Positions 25,222 to 34,586 are shown, counted from the stretch's first letter. The stretch is 64,000 nucleotides of DNA from Bacillus sp. FJAT-14578 (GCF_000504165.1 NZ_KI632508.1:131116-195115), one strand, 5' to 3'. The notes: a model not told the origin generated them from the sequence alone. Made by a program: numbers and translations.

Positions 25222-25287
25222 GTGTGACTTTTATCACTTCTGCATCTTTTTACATGAAGTATATTTAACTTGTGAAAACAATCACAT
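25222..25287 (+). promoter_or_regulatory. Tandem Fnr/Rex-type operators before ldh
   Basis: TGTGACTTTTATCACT (25223-25238) and TGTGAAAACAATCACA (25271-25286) are two TGTGA-N6-TCAC palindromes 48 bp apart, fitting the Bacillus Fnr consensus; the second, TTGTGA-N6-TCACAT, also resembles a Rex site. Either would couple ldh-lctP to oxygen or NADH/NAD status. The second site lies between the likely promoter and the SD. Apart from these and a terminator the 24965-25308 gap holds nothing. Confidence 0.6.
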
Positions 25288-25308
25288 ATAGGAGAAAGGT
25301 GAAAAAAC

Positions 25309-26259
25309 ATGAAAAACATTCGTAGAAAAGTAGCAGTTATCGGTACAGGATTTGTAGGATCAAGTTACGCATTCGCGATGGTCAATCAAGGAATTGCAAA
25401 TGAACTCGTATTAATTGATATAAATCATGAGAAAGCAGAAGGAGAAATTCGCGACTTAAATCACGGTATGCCGTTTGCTTCCCCGATGAAAATTTGGGCT
25501 GGCGGCTATGAAGAATGCAAAGATGCAGATTTAGTTGTCATCACGGCCGGAGCTAACCAAGCCCCTGGAGAAACTCGATTGGACTTAGTCGGCAAAAACG
25601 TGGCCATTTTCAAAAAGATAGTAGGAAGCATCATGGAAAGCGGCTTTGATGGAATTATTCTAGTGGCAACAAATCCTGTTGACATCCTATCTTACGTCAC
25701 TTGGCAGTTATCAGGTCTTCCGAAAGAACGCGTTATCGGCTCAGGTACTATTTTGGACACAGCTCGATTCCGTTACTTATTAAGCGACTATTTCAAAGTA
25801 GATTCTCGCAATGTTCATGCCTACATTATGGGTGAACATGGCGATACAGAACTCCCTGTCTGGAGCCATGCTCAAATCGGCAGTGTATCTGTTCAAAAAT
25901 TCTTAGGCCTTAACAGCATCGAAGAAGCAGCAGAACACCCTGATATGAAAAATATTTTTGAAAGCACTCGTGATGCGGCTTATCACATTATCAACCGTAA
26001 AGGCGCTACTTATTATGGCATTGCAATGGGGCTCGTCCGCGTTACAAAAGCCATCTTGGGTGATGAAAGCTCTATTTTGACTGTATCTGCCCTCATGGAA
26101 GGCCAATACGGCGTTGAAGATGTATATATCGGCGTTCCTGCCCTAGTGAACAAAGACGGCATTCAACGAGTCATTGAATTAGATTTAAGCGAAGTCGAAC
26201 TTCAACAATTTCAGCATTCAGCCAAAGTGTTGAAAGAAACCCGCGAAAAAGCTTTTTAA
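25309..26259 (+). CDS. ldh: L-lactate dehydrogenase
   Basis: 316 residues. NADH-dependent reduction of pyruvate to L-lactate. NAD motif VIGTGFVGSSYAFAM; Gln84 (the lactate-versus-malate specificity position), Arg90 in GETRLDL, Asp150 and Arg153 in LDTARFR, catalytic His177 in GEHGDTELPVW. SD AGGAGAAAGGTG precedes ATG. Followed 67 bases later by lactate permease, with only a weak hairpin between, so both are probably co-transcribed, as in B. subtilis. Confidence 0.97.
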   Translation: MKNIRRKVAVIGTGFVGSSYAFAMVNQGIANELVLIDINHEKAEGEIRDLNHGMPFASPMKIWAGGYEECKDADLVVITAGANQAPGETRLDLVGKNVAIFKKIVGSIMESGFDGIILVATNPVDILSYVTWQLSGLPKERVIGSGTILDTARFRYLLSDYFKVDSRNVHAYIMGEHGDTELPVWSHAQIGSVSVQKFLGLNSIEEAAEHPDMKNIFESTRDAAYHIINRKGATYYGIAMGLVRVTKAILGDESSILTVSALMEGQYGVEDVYIGVPALVNKDGIQRVIELDLSEVELQQFQHSAKVLKETREKAF

Positions 26260-26326
26260 GTAAAGTTTATATAGGAAGAAGGAGGATTCGCTCCTCTTTC
26301 TTTACTAAAACAATGAGGTGAACAAC

Positions 26327-27925
26327 ATGGGTTGGACTCAAGTATATGATCCAATGCAAAATATATGGTTTTCAGCGCTAATCGCTGCCATTCCCGTTCT
26401 TTTTTTCTTTTTAGGATTGACGGTCTTTAAAATGAAAGCCTATGTGGCCGCCGGTTCAACTGTCATTATTTCAATAATTACTGCCATCATGTTTTATAAA
26501 ATGCCGGTCAATATGGTAGTTGGAGCAGCCGGATATGGTGCCGTCTATGCCATTTGGCCAATCGCTTACATCATTATTGCCGCTTTATTTCTGTACAAGC
26601 TTTCTGTTAAAAGCGGGCAGTTCGATGTTATTCGTCAATCCATCGTTTCCATTACAGATGATCCTCGACTACAAATGCTTTTAGTTGCATTTTCTTTCAA
26701 TGCTTTTTTAGAAGGAGCAGCGGGTTTCGGAGCTCCCATCGCTATCACAGCGGCTTTGCTTGTAGGGTTGGGCTTTAATCCATTAAAAGCCGCAGCGCTT
26801 TGCCTGATTGCCAATACCGCTTCCGGAGCATTTGGCGCCATGGGGATTCCCGTTATTGTTGCCGGACAAGTTTCTGGCATTGATGCAAAAGAAATTTCAA
26901 GATTTTTAGGCTACTCTCTTCCTTATATTTCTTTTGCAGTACCATTCCTATTGGTCATGATCATGGACGGCTTCAAAGGCGTTCGTGAAGTGTGGAAACA
27001 AACTTTCGTTACAGCTTCAACTTATGCGATTGCTCAATATTTAACAATCACCTTTATCGGACCTGAGCTGCCAAACATTATCGCATCTCTTGTCAGCCTT
27101 TTAGCACTCGCTCTATATATTAAAGCGATTAATAAACAAGAAGCTCCCGCTTCGGCGCGAAAACTTTCTGCCGGCCAAATTGCAAAAGCATGGTCTCCAT
27201 TTATCGCTTTGACTTTATTTGTTACAACTTGGAGTTTAAACTTCTTTAAAGGATTATTTGCACCTGGCGGCTTACTTGAGAAAACAAATGTATTAATTGA
27301 AATTCCGGGCCTTCATAATCAAGTCATTAAAGCGAGCCCGCTTGTAATTGAGCCGACACCATATGCGGCTGTATTAAAACTGGATATATTGGCGGCAACG
27401 GGATCAGCGATTGCCATTGCAGGGATTGTATCCATGTTCATTTTAAAAGTGGATTTCAAAACCGGAAAAGAAACGCTGGCGGAAACAGTAAAAGAACTCT
27501 CTAAACCAATTTTCACGATTATGATGGTCCTTGCCTTTGCATTCGTAGCAAACTATTCCGGTCAATCCTCTACTTTAGGATTAGCTCTGGCCAATACTGC
27601 CGACGTATTTCCATTTTTATCTCCTGCTTTAGGATGGATCGGGGTCTTTTTAACAGGATCTGTTGTATCAAACAATGCTCTATTCGGAAGTCTGCAAACA
27701 ACAACTGCCGGCCAAATTCAAGTGCTGCCGATTATTCTCGTGGCAGCCAATACTGCCGGCGGTGTGATGGCCAAAATGCTCTCTCCTCAATCCATCGCTG
27801 TCGCGACAGGAGCAGTTGGTCTTGTCGGCAAAGAAGCGGAACTCTTCCGCTTCACGTTAAAATATAGTATCGGATTCTTAGTTTTGGCTGGTATAATCAC
27901 TTTCGTTCAAGCATTGTTATTATAA
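26327..27925 (+). CDS. lctP: L-lactate permease
   Basis: 532 residues, LctP family, about 12-14 membrane helices. Conserved GAAGFGAPIAITAALLVGLG and NTASGAFGAMGIPV are visible. Proton-coupled lactate (glycolate) transport; with ldh it would export fermentation lactate or take it up. ATG 26327 is preferred; the GTG at 26318 lies in the SD (GAGGTGA). A weak hairpin (AGGAGGATTCGCTCCT, 26281-26296) in front could attenuate expression. Ends in a strong terminator. Confidence 0.95.
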   Translation: MGWTQVYDPMQNIWFSALIAAIPVLFFFLGLTVFKMKAYVAAGSTVIISIITAIMFYKMPVNMVVGAAGYGAVYAIWPIAYIIIAALFLYKLSVKSGQFDVIRQSIVSITDDPRLQMLLVAFSFNAFLEGAAGFGAPIAITAALLVGLGFNPLKAAALCLIANTASGAFGAMGIPVIVAGQVSGIDAKEISRFLGYSLPYISFAVPFLLVMIMDGFKGVREVWKQTFVTASTYAIAQYLTITFIGPELPNIIASLVSLLALALYIKAINKQEAPASARKLSAGQIAKAWSPFIALTLFVTTWSLNFFKGLFAPGGLLEKTNVLIEIPGLHNQVIKASPLVIEPTPYAAVLKLDILAATGSAIAIAGIVSMFILKVDFKTGKETLAETVKELSKPIFTIMMVLAFAFVANYSGQSSTLGLALANTADVFPFLSPALGWIGVFLTGSVVSNNALFGSLQTTTAGQIQVLPIILVAANTAGGVMAKMLSPQSIAVATGAVGLVGKEAELFRFTLKYSIGFLVLAGIITFVQALLL

Positions 27926-27948
27926 TTTCGTACTCTCACCATTTGATT

Positions 27949-27985
27949 AAAAGAGCACCCGGATTGAATCCAGGTGCTCTTTCTT
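27949..27985 (+). terminator. Terminator of ldh-lctP
   Basis: AAAGAGCACC and GGTGCTCTTT, then CTTTCC. Confidence 0.82.
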
Positions 27986-28012
27986 TCCTCCTCTGTTAAT
28001 GGAAGGCCAATT

Positions 28013-31000
28013 TTATTGTGGTAAATCTAAGTTATTATTTTGTTTAGTCTTGCGCCGGAAACTTATACGTTTTGTCCAGTTAGAGAAATCATCAATAAAT
28101 GTATAAACAACTGGAACTAACACTAAAGTAAACAGAGTTGAAAACGTTAGGCCGAATATAATAACAATTGCCATTGGAGCCTGCGCCTCTGCTCCTTCAC
28201 CGATACCAAGAGCAAGCGGAACCATACCTAATATAGTCGCTAAAGCTGTCATGAAGATTGGCCTAATCCGGCTCAACCCTGCATCTATGATGGCTTCCAT
28301 CCGTTCAAAGCCTTTTTGGCGCAGAAGATTAATGTATTCGACCAATATAATCCCATTATTTACAACAATACCTGCCAACATAATGATTCCGATAAAGGCA
28401 GGAACACTTAATGGTTTTTGTGTAATGAATAGTCCTACTAGTACTCCTATCACGGTCGTAGGCAATGAAAACATGATAACAAACGGATAGGCGAACGATT
28501 CAAATTGTACAGCCATGACTAGATAAACAAGGAAAATAGAAAGAAGCAGTGCAAGAGCTAAATCTTTGAATGATTCCGCCATATCTTCTCCTTGTCCTCC
28601 CGTTGAGATACGATATCCTTCGGGAACGGCAAGCTGATCTATTTTCGCTTTAATTTCATTGTTGATGCTGCCTAAATCTCGATCACGAATATCACTTGTG
28701 ACAGATACTTGACGCTCTTGATTGTCACGGTTGATTTGAGCAGGTCCTTGTACTTGTTTCAATTCTGCGACTGCTGATAAAGGAACGTCGATTCCCGTAT
28801 TCGACCGAATGGTCATACTCTCTAAGTCTCGAATGGTTTGACGTTTGTCTTCGGGCAGCAGGACACGAACATCATATTCATTTCCATCTGTTCGATAGCG
28901 TGTCGCCACTTGGCCGTCAAATCCAAGCTTAATTTCATTCATGACTTGTTGATACGATAGACCATATTGAGAAACAAGATCCCGTTTCACTTCAATTTTA
29001 ATTTCAGGGCGGCCCTCTGCTACTGTGTTGTCAACGTTATATGTTCCTTTTACATCTTCTATAATCCACGTAACTTGCTGAGCCAGGTCTTTTAACACCC
29101 CTAAATCAGAGCCGCTTATTTTAATATCGACCGGGGCTCCGGAACCGAAGCCGCTGTTCATTTCTCCGACTTTAAATTCGGCCCCCGGTATATCTGTCAC
29201 TTCTTTTTCTAGATTTTTTATCATTGAAATTGTATCAATATTTCGCTTATCCGCCTCTACCAGCTGAATAATATAGCTTGCTTCGTTTGAAACGGCGGTA
29301 CCAAAACCAGTGTTGTTGCCTCCAACGGTTACATAACTTGTTTCAATTGTATCATCATATTTTTTTAGTTTTTTATCCACTTCGTCTACAATGGACTCCA
29401 TTTCCTTTAGCTGTACTCCCTCACGGGCAACGATATCCAATGTGATCTGCCCTTGATCTGAAGGTGGAATGAACGTAGTTCCGATAAACGGAACAAGACC
29501 AAAGCTTCCTACAATTAAAAGAAATGTTGTCAGTAATACTGTCTTGCGATGGCCAAGTGCCCATTCCAAAAAGCGGCTGTAACGTTTACTCACCGATTTC
29601 ATAAATGCTTTAAAGCGGCCTGTTTTTTCCGCCTCTACTTCTACTGTGTCTGTCACAGCACCGATTGTTTTGACATTTTTCAATAATCTCGCAGACAGCA
29701 TCGGAACCAAAGTCAAAGCCGCAACTAAAGAAGCAAATTGAGAGAATGATACTGTTAATGCTAACGGACGAAACAGCTCAGCGGCCAAGCCTTCTACGAA
29801 AACGATTGGTGCAAATACAACCACACTTGTTAACGTAGCACCGATAACAGCAGGCGCCAATTCAGAACTTCCCCTAATGGCTGCTTCTTGGAGCGGAACA
29901 CCCTTTTGCCTCATGCTGAATATGTGTTCCATAATTACAATGGCACTATCGACCATCATACCGATCCCAAGGGCAAGGCCGCCCATCGATAAGATGTTTA
30001 ACGTTTCACCTGTGAAGTACATTAAACTGAAGGTAGATATAATACCGATTGGAATCGTTAAACCAATAACGAGCATCGCACGGATACTCTTTAAGAAGAA
30101 GAGCAAAATAATGGTGGACAGTACTGCACCTGAAATGATATTATCCACTACACTGCTAATGGATTGACGAATGAAGTCGGATGTATCCATTATAATTGAC
30201 AGCGAAACCCCGTCTTCTTTTAAATTCTTCTGCATTTCATCAATAGCTTCATACATGCCGTCTGCTACCTTAACAGTATTAGCGTCGGATTGTTTCAAAA
30301 CAGATAGTACAAGGGCCGATTCATGATTAACACGCGATGTTGTCAGTAAATCTTTAAAAGTATCCTTTACTTCCGCTACATCTTCCAACTGAACGGTTCG
30401 GCCATCATTCAATTGAATCGGTGTTTTTTTGATATCTTCTACCTTTGTAAACTCTCCATCTATACGAACTTGAAGTTCTTGCGATCCTTTTTCTAAGTTA
30501 CCAGCTGAAGCAGCCTGGTTTTCAGTTCGAAGAGCTTCTACAAGCTGAGCAGCGGAAATTCCATAACTATTTAACTTTGCTTGGTCAATTTCCACCCGGA
30601 TTTCCCGTTCTTTACCTCCCTGGGTAGAAATGGATGCAACCCCATCTACACGTTCAAAGTAAGGCTCAATTTCATCTTTGACAATATCCTGCAACTTTTC
30701 TGGAGCAGCTCCCGAAAGTCCGATCCACATAACCGGAGTCTGTTGAGGATCAATTCGCAATACTGAAGGCCTGTCAGCATCCTCTGGAAGCATTCCTACC
30801 ACCTGGTCTATTCGTTCACGTATATCATTCAATGCATTGTCAATATTCGTTCCCCAATCAAATTGCATAATAACCATAGAAGAGTTAGGAGATGAAACAG
30901 ATTGTATGCTGTCTATCCCCTGTATAGAACCGACAGCAGACTCAACTGGTTCACTGATTAGTCTCTCTACCTCCTGGGGGGAAGCACCCTGATATGTTGT

Positions 31001-31144
31001 GGTTACGACGGCAACCGGAACTTCAATTTTGGGATAAAGATCAACAGCCAAGTTTCTTAAAGAAATAATCCCTAGTACAAGCACCCCTAAAACCAGCATG
31101 ATAACGCCTACGGGACGTTTTACTGATAATTCAGCAAGCTTCAC
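28013..31144 (-). CDS. RND-family efflux permease (SwrC/AcrB-like)
   Basis: 1043 residues with the RND layout: TM1 (about 11-30), large outer loop, TM2-6 (330-490), second outer loop (560-860), TM8-12 (870-1020). Motif PVGVIMLVLGVLVLG at the start; TM4 reads LGIGMMVDSAIVIMEHI, keeping one of the two adjacent Asp of the AcrB proton relay. It couples proton entry to efflux of amphiphiles; B. subtilis SwrC (YerP) exports surfactin-like compounds. GTG start lies one base after the adaptor stop, so the two are translationally coupled. Last gene of the operon. Confidence 0.92.
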   Translation of the reverse strand: MKLAELSVKRPVGVIMLVLGVLVLGIISLRNLAVDLYPKIEVPVAVVTTTYQGASPQEVERLISEPVESAVGSIQGIDSIQSVSSPNSSMVIMQFDWGTNIDNALNDIRERIDQVVGMLPEDADRPSVLRIDPQQTPVMWIGLSGAAPEKLQDIVKDEIEPYFERVDGVASISTQGGKEREIRVEIDQAKLNSYGISAAQLVEALRTENQAASAGNLEKGSQELQVRIDGEFTKVEDIKKTPIQLNDGRTVQLEDVAEVKDTFKDLLTTSRVNHESALVLSVLKQSDANTVKVADGMYEAIDEMQKNLKEDGVSLSIIMDTSDFIRQSISSVVDNIISGAVLSTIILLFFLKSIRAMLVIGLTIPIGIISTFSLMYFTGETLNILSMGGLALGIGMMVDSAIVIMEHIFSMRQKGVPLQEAAIRGSSELAPAVIGATLTSVVVFAPIVFVEGLAAELFRPLALTVSFSQFASLVAALTLVPMLSARLLKNVKTIGAVTDTVEVEAEKTGRFKAFMKSVSKRYSRFLEWALGHRKTVLLTTFLLIVGSFGLVPFIGTTFIPPSDQGQITLDIVAREGVQLKEMESIVDEVDKKLKKYDDTIETSYVTVGGNNTGFGTAVSNEASYIIQLVEADKRNIDTISMIKNLEKEVTDIPGAEFKVGEMNSGFGSGAPVDIKISGSDLGVLKDLAQQVTWIIEDVKGTYNVDNTVAEGRPEIKIEVKRDLVSQYGLSYQQVMNEIKLGFDGQVATRYRTDGNEYDVRVLLPEDKRQTIRDLESMTIRSNTGIDVPLSAVAELKQVQGPAQINRDNQERQVSVTSDIRDRDLGSINNEIKAKIDQLAVPEGYRISTGGQGEDMAESFKDLALALLLSIFLVYLVMAVQFESFAYPFVIMFSLPTTVIGVLVGLFITQKPLSVPAFIGIIMLAGIVVNNGIILVEYINLLRQKGFERMEAIIDAGLSRIRPIFMTALATILGMVPLALGIGEGAEAQAPMAIVIIFGLTFSTLFTLVLVPVVYTFIDDFSNWTKRISFRRKTKQNNNLDLPQ

Positions 31145-31145
31145 G

Positions 31146-32759
31146 TCATTTTTCCTCCTTCACGATTCGTGTCTGATCACCGTCTTTAAGGAGGTTCTGA
31201 CCTTTCACAACGACTTGTTCGCCTTTTTTCACATCTCCGTTAATGGCTGTAAAGTCTGTTTCCGCACGAACAACTTCTATTTCTTTTTGAACGGCCTTAT
31301 CTTTTTTTACAACAAAGATATACGTGTTATCGTCTTTTTCTACAACCGCTTCCGTTGGAACAAGGAAGCTGTCCGCCACCAATACTTCTTTCAGGTTCAA
31401 TTGGGCGACCATACCCGGACGGATTTTACGGTCCTCGTTCGGCAGCTCGATTTCCACTTTAAATAACCCTGATTGTTCTGAAGTTGGTGAAATGTAAGTC
31501 ACGTTACCACTCACATTTTTCTTCAATGCAGGAATTTCTACTTCCGCTGCTTCTCCCTCTTCTAACGTAAACATTTGCTCTGGTGTTACAAGTGCTTCTA
31601 AATGAACGACATCTGCAGAAACTAAACGTGCAAAAGGAGACTGGTTGGATACAAATTCACCCGGTTCGGCCATTACATCCAATACTTCACCCGCGACAGG
31701 TGCTTTAATAATCATGTCATCAATTTTCTTTTGAGCTTGTTCGACACCGATTTGAGCTTCCTGCACAGCTATGCTTGCTTCTTTTACCCCCACTGAAGCG
31801 ATATTTTCATTCACTTTTGCATCTGCCACACTTTTCTTTGCCCGGTCCACTCCAACCTCTGCCTGATCAACTCCAACCTTCGCCTGTTCTATTCCAAGCT
31901 TTGCGTTGTTAACTCCAGACTTCGCTTGGCTCACTCCAACTTTTGCTTGTTCAACGTTTCCTTGTAAAACCGTTAAATTATCTTGCCGATTTGCCTGTTT
32001 TTCTGAGAGCTGGGCTTGTTGATAAGCTGTGCTTGCCTGTATTTCAGCATTTTTCGCTTGATCTAATTGTTGTTGGGAAACTAACCCCTCTTTAAATAAT
32101 CCTTCCATACGCTGAAGATTTTTTTTAGCATCATCCCACTGATTTTTCGCGTTTTGGAGGTTATAAGAAGCACCTTCTATTCCATCAAGCCTTCCATTTT
32201 TCGCTTGATTCAAGCTTGCCTCCGCTTGGCGCAATTTACTTTCTGCCTGACGTACCCCATCTTGAGCGTCGGGAACCCCGGCTTCTGCTTGTTTCACCGC
32301 AACCCTTGCTTGGTTTAATGATGCTTCTGCCTGGCGTACTCCATCTTGCCCTTGACTTGTTGCTCCTTTAGCCTGGTTATATGTTTCTTGTGCACGCTTC
32401 TCCCCGTTTTGTGCACGGCTTAAAGCTGCCTTAGCCTGTTTTAGGCTCAATTCATAATCGCTCGTATCCAATTTGGCCAATACTTGCCCCTTTTTGACCA
32501 TATCTCCTTTCTTAACAGAGACGGATACTAATTCTCCTGCATTTGTTGGCATTAATTCTACATCTTTTCCAGGTTTAATTGTCCCTGTAATCAGGGTACT
32601 GTCATTTAGGGAGCCGCCTGTAATGTCCGTTACAGCGACAGGAATTTCCGGTATCGTTTTTGATACTTCTTCTGCTTTATTGCAGCCAGCCGTTACAAGC
32701 ATCGCTCCAAGCATAACGGCTGCGACTTTTGTTGATTGACGTTTCACTTTCTTTTTCAC
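31146..32759 (-). CDS. Lipoprotein RND adaptor with very long coiled-coil hairpin
   Basis: 537 residues from GTG 32759 (AAAGGA 9 bases upstream; the ATG at 32777 contains that SD). Lipobox VTAGC near residue 26 anchors it to the outer face of the membrane. A lipoyl half-motif (VKKGDMVKKGQVLAKLD) leads into a roughly 230-residue helical hairpin of heptads (QAKVGV, QAEVGV, NAKLGI, QAEASL), then the second lipoyl half (IIKAPVAGEVLDV), beta-barrel and membrane-proximal domains. This is the MFP/HlyD class that joins RND pumps to TolC. The hairpin is far longer than in AcrA. Confidence 0.92.
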   Translation of the reverse strand: MKKKVKRQSTKVAAVMLGAMLVTAGCNKAEEVSKTIPEIPVAVTDITGGSLNDSTLITGTIKPGKDVELMPTNAGELVSVSVKKGDMVKKGQVLAKLDTSDYELSLKQAKAALSRAQNGEKRAQETYNQAKGATSQGQDGVRQAEASLNQARVAVKQAEAGVPDAQDGVRQAESKLRQAEASLNQAKNGRLDGIEGASYNLQNAKNQWDDAKKNLQRMEGLFKEGLVSQQQLDQAKNAEIQASTAYQQAQLSEKQANRQDNLTVLQGNVEQAKVGVSQAKSGVNNAKLGIEQAKVGVDQAEVGVDRAKKSVADAKVNENIASVGVKEASIAVQEAQIGVEQAQKKIDDMIIKAPVAGEVLDVMAEPGEFVSNQSPFARLVSADVVHLEALVTPEQMFTLEEGEAAEVEIPALKKNVSGNVTYISPTSEQSGLFKVEIELPNEDRKIRPGMVAQLNLKEVLVADSFLVPTEAVVEKDDNTYIFVVKKDKAVQKEIEVVRAETDFTAINGDVKKGEQVVVKGQNLLKDGDQTRIVKEEK

Positions 32760-32795
32760 CCTATAACGTCCTTTCATGCTTAATAAACTAGAATA

Positions 32796-32813
32796 TGAAT
32801 GTCCGGTCAGTCA
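32796..32813. promoter_or_regulatory. TetR-type palindrome before the adaptor gene
   Basis: TGAATGTCCGGTCAGTCA is an imperfect 18-bp palindrome (14 of 18 positions symmetric) like operators of TetR-family repressors. It lies 36 bases upstream of the adaptor start, suggesting an internal regulated promoter. No TetR gene is in the window. Confidence 0.45.
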
Positions 32814-32817
32814 CATT

Positions 32818-32852
32818 AATAAAGAAACAAGTCTTTCACTTGTTTCTTTATT
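32818..32852 (-). terminator. Partial terminator between TolC-like and adaptor genes
   Basis: AAAGAAACAAG and CTTGTTTCTTT with a 7-base loop, then ATT; the stem starts at the TolC-like stop codon. May reduce read-through into the adaptor-pump genes. Confidence 0.55.
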
Positions 32853-34284
32853 GGATATAGCCTTTTCCTAAAGCTTCAATAGATTGTTGAACTAAAAAGT
32901 AATTCGTTTTAGCTATCGCTACATTTAGGTTTAATTCGTCTAATTGCAACTTCGCTTGCTCATAATCATATTTAGCGATAACCCCTAGCTCATACTTTTT
33001 CTCAAGGTTATGGATATCCTTTTGAGCGTCTTCCAATTTTCTGACTGCTTCTTCATAATTGAATTTTGATGTCTTGATGTTATGGTTCAACGAATCAATT
33101 TTCTTCGTTAGTTGCTCACGCAGCTGGGTAATTTGTTCTTCCGCTATTTTCACATTATAATCTTCGGCTTGTTGGTCATATTTATCTGAGTCATCATCTT
33201 TATAAACTTCATCACGATTATATTTTGCCAACTCCAGCTTTTCGTTTGCTTCCATCATTTTAAAAGTACCTTGAATAAGTGTTTCGTAATCCTCAGCGTT
33301 TATATCCGTGTTATCCGTACTTTCATCTACAATTTCGCCTTCAATTGCATCCGTCTTCTCTTCAGACACTGTATTGGTGTTCTCAGCCTTCGTAACCTCT
33401 TCACTTACATCCGTTTTCTTCTCCGCTCTTTCAGTTGCATTGACAATGGCTGTTGCAAGTACGGTTTCAGCATCTTCAATTTTTGTCTCGACACGCGTCA
33501 AAGCTAAATCCGGATTGTAATTGACATCAATATCAAATGTCAAAGCAGCCAAATTATAATAATAATCTTTTTCTTTCTGTTCCAACTGCTTCTCTAAGTT
33601 AACTTGGGTTCTCTTTGCCTGATCGATATCATCTTTTGAACCCATTCCGTATTCGAAAAGACGTTCTGCTTTTTTAACTTGATCAGCAGCAGACTGAATC
33701 GATTTCTTCATAAAATTAATCTGGTCTTGAGAACTTAGTAGATTCATATACGCAGAGGTTAACTGCAAAGTCATGCCTTCCTTTGCTCCCCCTGTTTGCA
33801 GCTGCAATGTCACTTGGCCTGATTTCAATGCCTCAATTGCATTTTCAAGGGATTTCATGGCATCCTCAAGAGCCTCTATTCCGTCTTGGATTCCGATTCT
33901 CTCTTGACCATTGAGTATTCTGTCCTGACCCGATAATCTGTCACGTTCTTCCTTTAAATCTTCTAACTCATCTTCATAATCCTTAATATCCCTTTGTGTA
34001 TCCCTCTTATCATCTTCTGTACCAAGAAGTTGGTTTTGGGACGATTCTAATTGATATTTCAATAAAGTAAGGCTTCTATCATTTTCCAACCCTCGTTTTA
34101 ACACGTCTTCCAGTGTTAGAACCTTTAAATCTTTACTTTGCGTTTCTTCCGCTTGCTGTTCAGCTCCCGCTTCTTTTTCTATTGTATTGGTTGAACTGTT
34201 TTCATTTTCAAGCGCTTGCGCAGTTCCTGCAAACGGTGTACTTGCAATTGCTGCGGCGCAAAAGAGCGTCATGACTTTTTTCAC
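32848..34284 (-). CDS. TolC-family (OEP-like) secreted helical protein
   Basis: 478 residues with signal peptide (1-24, cleavage near AQA). Two internally related OEP-type halves: 56-275 (LTLEDVLKRGLENDRSLTLL ... AERLFEYGMGSKDDIDQAKR) and 340-475 (EKKYELGVIAKYDYEQAKLQ ... NVAIAKTNYFLVQQSIEALG). Between them an acidic low-complexity linker (285-335). The FxYGxxxxxDxxxAK / YELGVxxKxDYEQAK signature is that of TolC helices. No clear amphipathic beta-barrel strands are visible; the loops are charged coiled coil. In a Gram-positive cell it may form a tunnel or sleeve through the wall for the RND pump encoded downstream. Role inferred from family and context. Confidence 0.8.
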   Translation of the reverse strand: MKKVMTLFCAAAIASTPFAGTAQALENENSSTNTIEKEAGAEQQAEETQSKDLKVLTLEDVLKRGLENDRSLTLLKYQLESSQNQLLGTEDDKRDTQRDIKDYEDELEDLKEERDRLSGQDRILNGQERIGIQDGIEALEDAMKSLENAIEALKSGQVTLQLQTGGAKEGMTLQLTSAYMNLLSSQDQINFMKKSIQSAADQVKKAERLFEYGMGSKDDIDQAKRTQVNLEKQLEQKEKDYYYNLAALTFDIDVNYNPDLALTRVETKIEDAETVLATAIVNATERAEKKTDVSEEVTKAENTNTVSEEKTDAIEGEIVDESTDNTDINAEDYETLIQGTFKMMEANEKLELAKYNRDEVYKDDDSDKYDQQAEDYNVKIAEEQITQLREQLTKKIDSLNHNIKTSKFNYEEAVRKLEDAQKDIHNLEKKYELGVIAKYDYEQAKLQLDELNLNVAIAKTNYFLVQQSIEALGKGYIQ

Positions 34285-34405
34285 TGTCCAATCTTCCTTC
34301 CATTTCAGAAATAAATTCCATAAAAGTAAATATAACCATAAAAATATAGTAACATGAAATATTGGTTTTGATTAACTATTAACCTTTAATTTTGTATTAA
34401 TTTTT

Positions 34406-34452
34406 TGTGTCGTTTCGAGCCGCGTATTTCATACGCCGCTCGAAACGACACA
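34406..34452. promoter_or_regulatory. Large palindrome upstream of the TolC-like gene
   Basis: TGTGTCGTTTCGAGC and GCTCGAAACGACACA form a perfect 15-bp inverted repeat with CGCGTAT/ATACGCC inside. No T-run follows on either strand in the right place for a terminator. It lies 120 bp upstream of the pump operon, so it may be an operator or RNA switch. The rest of 34285-34586 is AT-rich and featureless. Confidence 0.5.
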
Positions 34453-34586
34453 TGAAATAAACGATTGAATGGCATTTTACAAACAAAAATCTTATTTTAT
34501 AAAACTATCTTTAAATGGTGACAACCTCATATATATGAAAAGTAATTGCTCAAAAGACCTTTAAACAAATGTTTGCTCAATAAAGC

